From assembly GCA_030386875.1 (NCBI GenBank), contig CM059560.1, forward strand, positions 31,366,183 through 31,430,182: 64,000 nt of DNA, in the 5' to 3' direction. Within the stretch, counting starts at the first letter, position 1; the number at the start of each line of letters is the position of its first letter. Positions 57,820 to 64,000 of this stretch are shown piece by piece. A program made the position numbers and the translations under genes. The notes below the pieces were generated by a model. The model saw only the letters and a list, made by a program, of their open reading frames with translations, made no database searches and had not been told where the DNA came from. This DNA is from Morinoia aosen. Taxonomy: Eukaryota > Arthropoda > Malacostraca > Amphipoda > Talitridae.

Positions 57820-58384
57820 GCGTTTTATTCATACATGTTATGTCTAAATTAATGGTTATGGTTTCTGAAAATAGATTTTCTAACTGATGTTCCAAAAGTA
57901 TAAGCTGCTCATTTTGACTGGAACTTTTTCTATTCAATGACAGTGGAACTAGTACCAATCAACAGATTCTCATCAATTTTCACTCATTTTCTGCAGCTAT
58001 TAGGCTTTGATAATTAGTTTTAAATCTTATTTTCAAAACTGACATCAAAACCAAGGTCAATGGAATGATAAGTCTTGTCTATCACTAACACTTTCAAATT
58101 TCACACAATTTGGTAGAACTACAGCACCACACTCGCCTCCGTACCTGTGCCTAAACTACTATCGTTTAAATTCATTCAAGTGTTGATATATCATTCACCT
58201 GCGCAAGATTTATGCTCAAAAAATTTTCGAGATTAGGACTTTACTTTATCACTTGATTTATATATTTCGCGGAAGAGCCGCCATCAAAGGGCTGAGATGC
58301 AGTTCACGAGCCGCGCACGCAACACCAGGGGACAGCAGCGCACCCTCAAGGCGCACAGCTCATGAAGCACCTCTTGCTTTAGAC
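57820..58384. other. Spacer downstream of Tweedle gene
   Basis: No gene is seen. A GC-richer patch at about 58275-58375 has no coding domain. The last eight bases are the left target-site copy of the hAT MITE. Confidence 0.4.
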
Positions 58385-58610
58385 CAGGGCTTCTCAACCT
58401 TTCTATTGTTGTGTACCCCCTTTGCTTAATGGTGTATCTTCATGTACCCTTAGCATAGTTAAAGATTTAGGAAACTATAAAAATAAACTTAATGATTATT
58501 ATTTACTTATACTTATTCGGTTATGTGTAAGTATATATTGTAGATTTTAAGATATGAAGTTTGCTAAATCTACCTCTAGAGGCACATGTACCCCCGGTTG
58601 AAAAGCCCTG
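58385..58610. mobile_element. 226-bp hAT-type MITE
   Basis: The ends are CAGGGCTTCTCAACC and, reverse-complemented, CAGGGCTTTTCAACC. A subterminal gtaccccc pair follows (tgtgtaccccctttgc on the left, catgtacccccgg on the right). The flanking 8-mers CTTTAGAC (58377-58384) and CTATAGAG (58611-58618) agree at six positions and fit the hAT nTnTAGAn target pattern. There is no coding capacity and the interior is AT-rich. Confidence 0.85.
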
Positions 58611-58618
58611 CTATAGAG

Positions 58619-61600
58619 GCTTAGCTTCAAAGCCAACTGTTAACATTTACCGGCTCGTTATTAATGGAGTCAAATTCTACCTCTACTGACAGCCTTTCAA
58701 ACTCTTCGTATAATCTTGATATAATTTCACTCGAGATTTATGTATATTGAAAGAAATATGGAAAGTTTCGTCTCAAGCTGCGGACGACATTTATCCTTTT
58801 TTGCTAAATTTCTGAATTTTTCGCAGAGAGTCATCAAAGAAGAGAACTGTTTTATGATAAATTTAGGAAGGATAAATGAACTCCAAAATTTCGTGAGTTC
58901 TTAAGCTGCTAGTCTTACTATGGAAATTCAGAACTGAAAGGCATTTATTTCTAAACACTTACTCCAATGAGTTATTAGATCTTTTAAGTAATATAGCAAT
59001 ATGCTAAAATTAGTAGGTCCGTAATCGTGCAGCGTTATTTTCTATACTTTATAGCCTTCATGGGGGCTTCAAAACTGACTATTAACTCCCCGCCTGTGGC
59101 ATGCAGGGCAGAAGATTCTGAAGTGCTTCCTCCAATTTCTTAATTGTTTGTTGTTCAGAGCTTGTATAATACGCAACACTGAAGATACATAAAGCTCAAT
59201 ATAAATTAATATCAGCTAATATATCATCGTTGAGGACTCTTATCGATCACAAATTGAAACACGCAAGAAAACAGGAGCAGTTATGGACAATCCGCATCCA
59301 ATTAGCATTAGCCCACGTTGATTCCAGACCTCACAGTTTAGTCTGACTTAGATAGCGCAGTGTCACTAAAAATAAACTCGGCACATCTAGAGCTGCCAAG
59401 CGCAAAAAGGTCATCGTGCTGGGTGTGTAGGCCTTGTTTTTCTGGCTTCCAAAATAAATCTGGTGAGCTATATGACCTGTGAACAATGGTTCAAGGTAAC
59501 TGCGAGGTTCAGAAAGTTCACCAGAGAAGTACGGTACGAAATCGAGTGGTGAGGCGTACTAGGGAGGGAACGCACAGTCACTGAGACCACAACAAAAGTC
59601 CGTAGCTCGTAAACTCGCCTTATTTATCAGTGATATAAAAATAGTGCGCTCCACATCTCTGTTTGAGAAAACACAAGAGTGCACCGTGCGTGCTCGCCCT
59701 CACACGTATGGCTCAGTGAGGAGTACAGATGCCATGATAAACGCAAGACGTGAACTTCATGTTTAGTAATTCACGCGATCAGCGCTGTGATAAAGAGGGT
59801 TGCATGAACGTCAAAAGCCTTGTGCATACACTCAGAAAAATATTTTCGATGAAACTCAAATGAGTAGGGCAGTTGAGCGTACGAATTCCTTAAGGTCAGT
59901 GCTGAATTTTTATTTTTTAAAATTCATGCGTCCTTTTCATACATGACATTTCCCAAGGCTTCTTGCGGGTCAAACTCACTCAAGGTTCTGCAAATATTAT
60001 CACTCTATTCCGCATCGGGTTACCTGCATGTATCATCGAAGAGAGCAAGTAACCTTTTTAATGTAACTGATAGCGCGAAAACGAAAATAAAGATCACGCA
60101 TCTATGAAGGGGCTTCTCTTTAGTGTTGGGACAGATGTACTTGTGTTTGTGCGTGAATATTTGATGACAGAGAGTATGGTAGTTATTTCTTCTTCTTTAT
60201 TCATGTGCCTGTGCGTAATTGCTGCCAGTGAGTACGGAGTAAACTAAAATAGGTTACTTGGCCCATTCCTGTACCCACATTCAATTAATGTATTCCGTTT
60301 TATTCTATTCAGTTCTACTCTTTACAACAGAAATGCTTAGGGGGTGTCACTGTCGCCGTGCGAAAGTCAAGACAGATATTCTCTGCGGGAGTGACAACTT
60401 CTTTAGGAAAACCTGTTTAAAGAATTATTTTTGCAACGCCAAGTCGTAAATTTAATTATTTGGCTACATTACTTTTTCTTGACCATTCATCAAGAGCTGA
60501 CTAAAAAATAAGCAATTCTCCACCAGCCAGTAAGCGTGGCAGTAAATTCTAGAAACGCTAACAAAATGTAACTTATGCTTGGATTGTCGACAATTTGTTT
60601 TTGTACATCCATCGTGCCACTGAATCAATATTACCAAAATCTAATATATCATTGGAACCTCTCAAACGGGTTGATTTTCCTCACGAGCACCTCTAAACCC
60701 CGACAAATTTGCGTGGTTTCATATATGATATTGTGATTTTGTTAACCTTCATCTGCAGTAATGTGACTCATTCAGGATGTCGATCTCAAGGGAAAAGAAA
60801 GAGAAACAGTTATTTTCAAAAATTGATGCAATAGTTCAACACAATGGGCTTTAAAAATTTGTTTATGCAAAGGGACGTTTCTTCAATCGGTAGAAAAACC
60901 AACAGTTTACCCTAAAAAATTAGGTGGCTTAAAATCGGCGTAAGTGGAGTTAATTGACTTCCCGAGTCAAAATTATAGAACCCAGGAAAAGTTTGAAAAA
61001 GTTCTGTTACACCTGTTCTTGTCTCAAAAGTCTGTTGTGGGGGCATAGTTTTATCATGCTCATTGTAGTGGGCAGTCTGACGAGATAGATTAAGTGAGCA
61101 AGTGAGTAGAAAATAAGTTCAATCCCACAGTAGCATTCCCTGATATCTTGTCCTCCCGTGCCACGTCGGACCGCCAATCAGAGGTGCGTATGATGCTTTA
61201 AAACTTGAATGCGCGTAGGTCATGTAAAAGGAATATGTCATGTCATTTATTCATATTTTGCATCATGTTAGTCTTACTTGTGTTTTTTCTGTTTGTTGTA
61301 GGTTACTGTTACTGTTGCCGGTTACTGTTACCGACGTTCTCTCTCCCTCTCTCTGGTACATTTATGTTTATGATAGGATTACTTTGAAAGTGTATCGCCC
61401 ATTAACTAATAAATTGTAGTTCAGTAAATTAGGTGTTGGTTACTTTTATTTCAGCCTGGGGAGACTAGTGGGGTGAAAGTGGCTTTCAACAAGATCAGAT
61501 CTTGTTACACTCATTGTTTAGTTTCTTTCGTCTTTCTCCTCTTTTGCAACACGGCTGGACTACCGAGGTGCCGAGCAATAGCTTGAGCGTTTTCGATCTC

Positions 61601-63880
61601 ATTACGGCCTGAAGATTTTATAATTTAAGTAAACATTTTAAACGCTCGAATAGCATCCACGCAACCGCATAAAATTAGAATAGTAAATTAAACGCAGCAT
61701 GAAAACTACCAAACTTCAACAAATAGGAAATGCATCAGACTGACCCATAAATCCGTCAATGATACTAAACGTCACTTGAAACCGCTCAGACTTCTTGGTC
61801 AAGCCTTTACGCTGTCTGTATCAGGACTAATGTAGTCCACCTTGAACGGATGAATGATTTTCTCCGCATCATGTGGGCGAACAAGTCAAGAATGAATGAA
61901 TTCTCTCATTGGAGAAATTAATTAATGCTGTATTATACAGAGCTTCCCTAAAAATAAATAGCTATGAATGGGCGCGTGAGAAATTAACCAACACCCTGAC
62001 TCGAAGTCATAGTACGGAGGAACAGCTTGAAAATTTAGCAATCCCTCTTAAAACGTGTCAGTTGCGTCGCCCTTGCCTTGGAACTACATTTTAGGGAATC
62101 GGAGCATAGGTTGGCGCGTCGGCGCGGCAGTGAGTTTTTGCTATAAATTTTGTCTGCTCAAAAACTTCCTGAATCAAAATAAAAATTTATCCATGGTCTT
62201 CATATCAGGTGGTATCAAAACCGCTATCAAAACTGTTCAGGACTGCTCCTATTTTTTGAATGGAGTGCACTAGTAGATTATGGATTCGGAGGAGTTTGTT
62301 CACTATTATGTAGCAGCTTTTTATGCTTATAACACCCCGATTAACCAATGCTGATGCTGGTGACGTTATTTCAGAGTCGCTCGTCCAACCTTCAGAAGTT
62401 TTCGTTTGTAAAAGTACTGGCAAGGCAAACTCATTCTATCGGAACCCTAGATCTGCAGGCTTCTCCCTAAACGGAACAAGCTAGCCTTTTGTAAACAATA
62501 TGTCACGATAATAGCACGTAAAATTTTATTTATCATATGCAATACAAGCGACGTTCACGAAGAAACATGTAGAATATAAGAACGTATTAAATTATTACTA
62601 ATATCCTTCAGGATTGGCTGTGGTCCAAGAAGTGTTAAGGGTACTTTATTCCAATCAATCAAGCCTGGTACATGTCATCTTGTACATTGGTATTTCAAAT
62701 GCCTTATAACTAACCTCAGGACGCAATGACTGTTACCCCCCGGTAATGCCGGTACCCATTTCCGTCACCTGAGTTGAGTGGGGAATTGTGGCTGAGTTCT
62801 CCCTTAACCTAACGGGGAGAAATCACTGCGCAGCGACGCAGGAGCTATGTAGCTGGCGCAGCCGCCACTCAATTCCGCGCGAAGTTTGACCATCTCGTGC
62901 AGGGACACAAGCGAATGGCTGAAAACGGCTCTTTGGGGGCTTCATGACACCCTGGGAGCATGGCGACAGCTCCAACGAACTCATTGAGTGTTTCGCTGTG
63001 AGTGATGGAAGGAAATTGCAGTAGGAGAATCCTAACTGAATAAATTAAAACTCGCATTGAATTCATTTTACAAATTGAGTTTTTATGTTGAATTTTATCG
63101 CATGAATTACTATTCGCAGATGCGGAGCTTTCGCAAATGTTTTTTTTCAAAAATGATTTTGGAATATTCGTATTGCACGGAAGTGAGTGTCGCAATAAAT
63201 TTTGATTCAAATTCTTCAATATGATATTCATTCTGAGCATAAAAGTGTATAAAAGTGCGTATACACCAATATAATACGATATCTTCCAATGTACATACGT
63301 ACTGAGGTGTGTTTGTGTTGATACATATCACGCTCGAACGCAAGTATCACATTTATCTGTACCACTTATGTGTCTGTAAAAGTGAAAAAGTGATTCATTT
63401 ACTTCCATCTGCCAAATTGGAATCTAGTAATTTATTTATTTATATATTTATTTATACTCACATTTTAGGTGTACATATATGTAGGTAAATTTTAACTATG
63501 CATCACCTGTTAGAAAAAATGGAACATTTAAAATATCTTTTTGGGGTCCATTTACCCGCACCTCACTCTGCTGCTAATTGATATTTTCTTCATAATATTT
63601 TAACTAATGCTTTGAAAATATCAGAGTTGAAATGCTCAGTTTCAGTTCAAACAATAATTTTATAAGAAATTATTCTAAACAATCGGCAAATTATTCATGT
63701 CATTAGAAAATTTCCCTGATAATTAAGTTATCCTTGAAATAAAAAATGTTTTCTACATAAGTATGCTTTATTAGCAGAGACTCTGTTATTCCTGAAAAAT
63801 TCGAAAATAATCATTTTAATTAGCCTTTGAATACAAGGAATATGTTTAAAATCGTATTTAATATATATTTAAATATACCA
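58619..63880. other. Long AT-rich spacer, no supported gene
   Basis: Contains a 19-bp perfect palindrome (aacaagatcagatcttgtt, 61488-61506), a GC-richer patch at about 62740-62890 and a tttatttatttata tract near 63430. ORFs at 60258-60449, 61205-61387, 61909-62273 and 62869-63343 have no recognised domains. Two short Leu/Phe-rich frames (60258 and 61205) begin with plausible hydrophobic stretches but lack any other support. Confidence 0.35.
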
Positions 63881-63929
63881 TGAAATGTATTTAAAATTAT
63901 CCCAACTTGAGTCATTTTCTGCTGACGGA

Positions 63930-64000
63930 ACTGCTCGTTCATTTCAAGTAACCAATTTATCCCAATTATCCCCTGTCACAGACCAATTTATCCCCTGTCA
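63930..64000. repeat. Start of a tandem repeat (ccaatttatcccctgtca)
   Basis: aaccaatttatcccaattat, then cccctgtcacagaccaattt, then atcccctgtca to the last base: ccaatttatccc occurs twice and cccctgtca twice. The array appears to continue past the window. Confidence 0.5.

Overview
The window is a stretch of animal nuclear DNA, almost certainly from an insect. It is AT-rich and gene-poor, with long spacers, many simple and tandem repeats, and eukaryotic transposable elements. The one confidently identified host gene is a two-exon Tweedle (DM5/DUF243) cuticular protein gene at 54113-57636, and Tweedle proteins are known from insects. I see no rRNA, tRNA or CRISPR array and no bacterial operon structure. 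The low gene density and spread of transposons suggest a large genome, but the order cannot be fixed from the sequence.

Left end (1-6100): a Jockey-like non-LTR retrotransposon on the minus strand runs off the window start. Its ORF1 (Gly-rich head, three CCHC knuckles) ends in an ATGA overlap with ORF2 (endonuclease plus reverse transcriptase). ORF2 is broken by one shift in an A-run and one TAG. Behind its 5' side lie a GC-rich block (about 4330-5060) and a 78/87-bp minisatellite (5070-5815).

6100-21400: mostly unassigned AT-rich DNA. It holds short minisatellites, a decayed mariner-type relic (15240-16380), a 748-bp fold-back mariner with TA flanks (16536-17283), and an LTR-like remnant with two tRNA-Lys-type primer-binding sequences beside a 13-bp array (19618-19938).

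21400-28330: a nearly complete but dead Tc1 element (21445-23060) and a fold-back element whose inverted arms are arrays of a 21-23 bp unit around a unique core (23845-25113). A 72-bp duplication, a 150-bp mariner-type MITE (27129-27278), a 45-bp minisatellite and a GC-rich palindromic patch follow.

28330-51600: long anonymous stretches with a mariner relic (40690-41062), a PIF/Harbinger (HARBI1-like) transposase with one frameshift (41376-42364), a Tc1 relic (48080-48660), two dispersed or tandem duplications, and two weak exon-like blocks on the minus strand (49690-49779, 50451-50635).

51600-64000: an unidentified membrane-type ORF between 110-bp direct repeats, then the Tweedle gene with TATA box, 2.9-kb first intron and poly(A) signal, a 226-bp hAT-type MITE, and anonymous sequence to the end. 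The genes do not form a pathway: transposon proteins surround a single structural cuticle gene.
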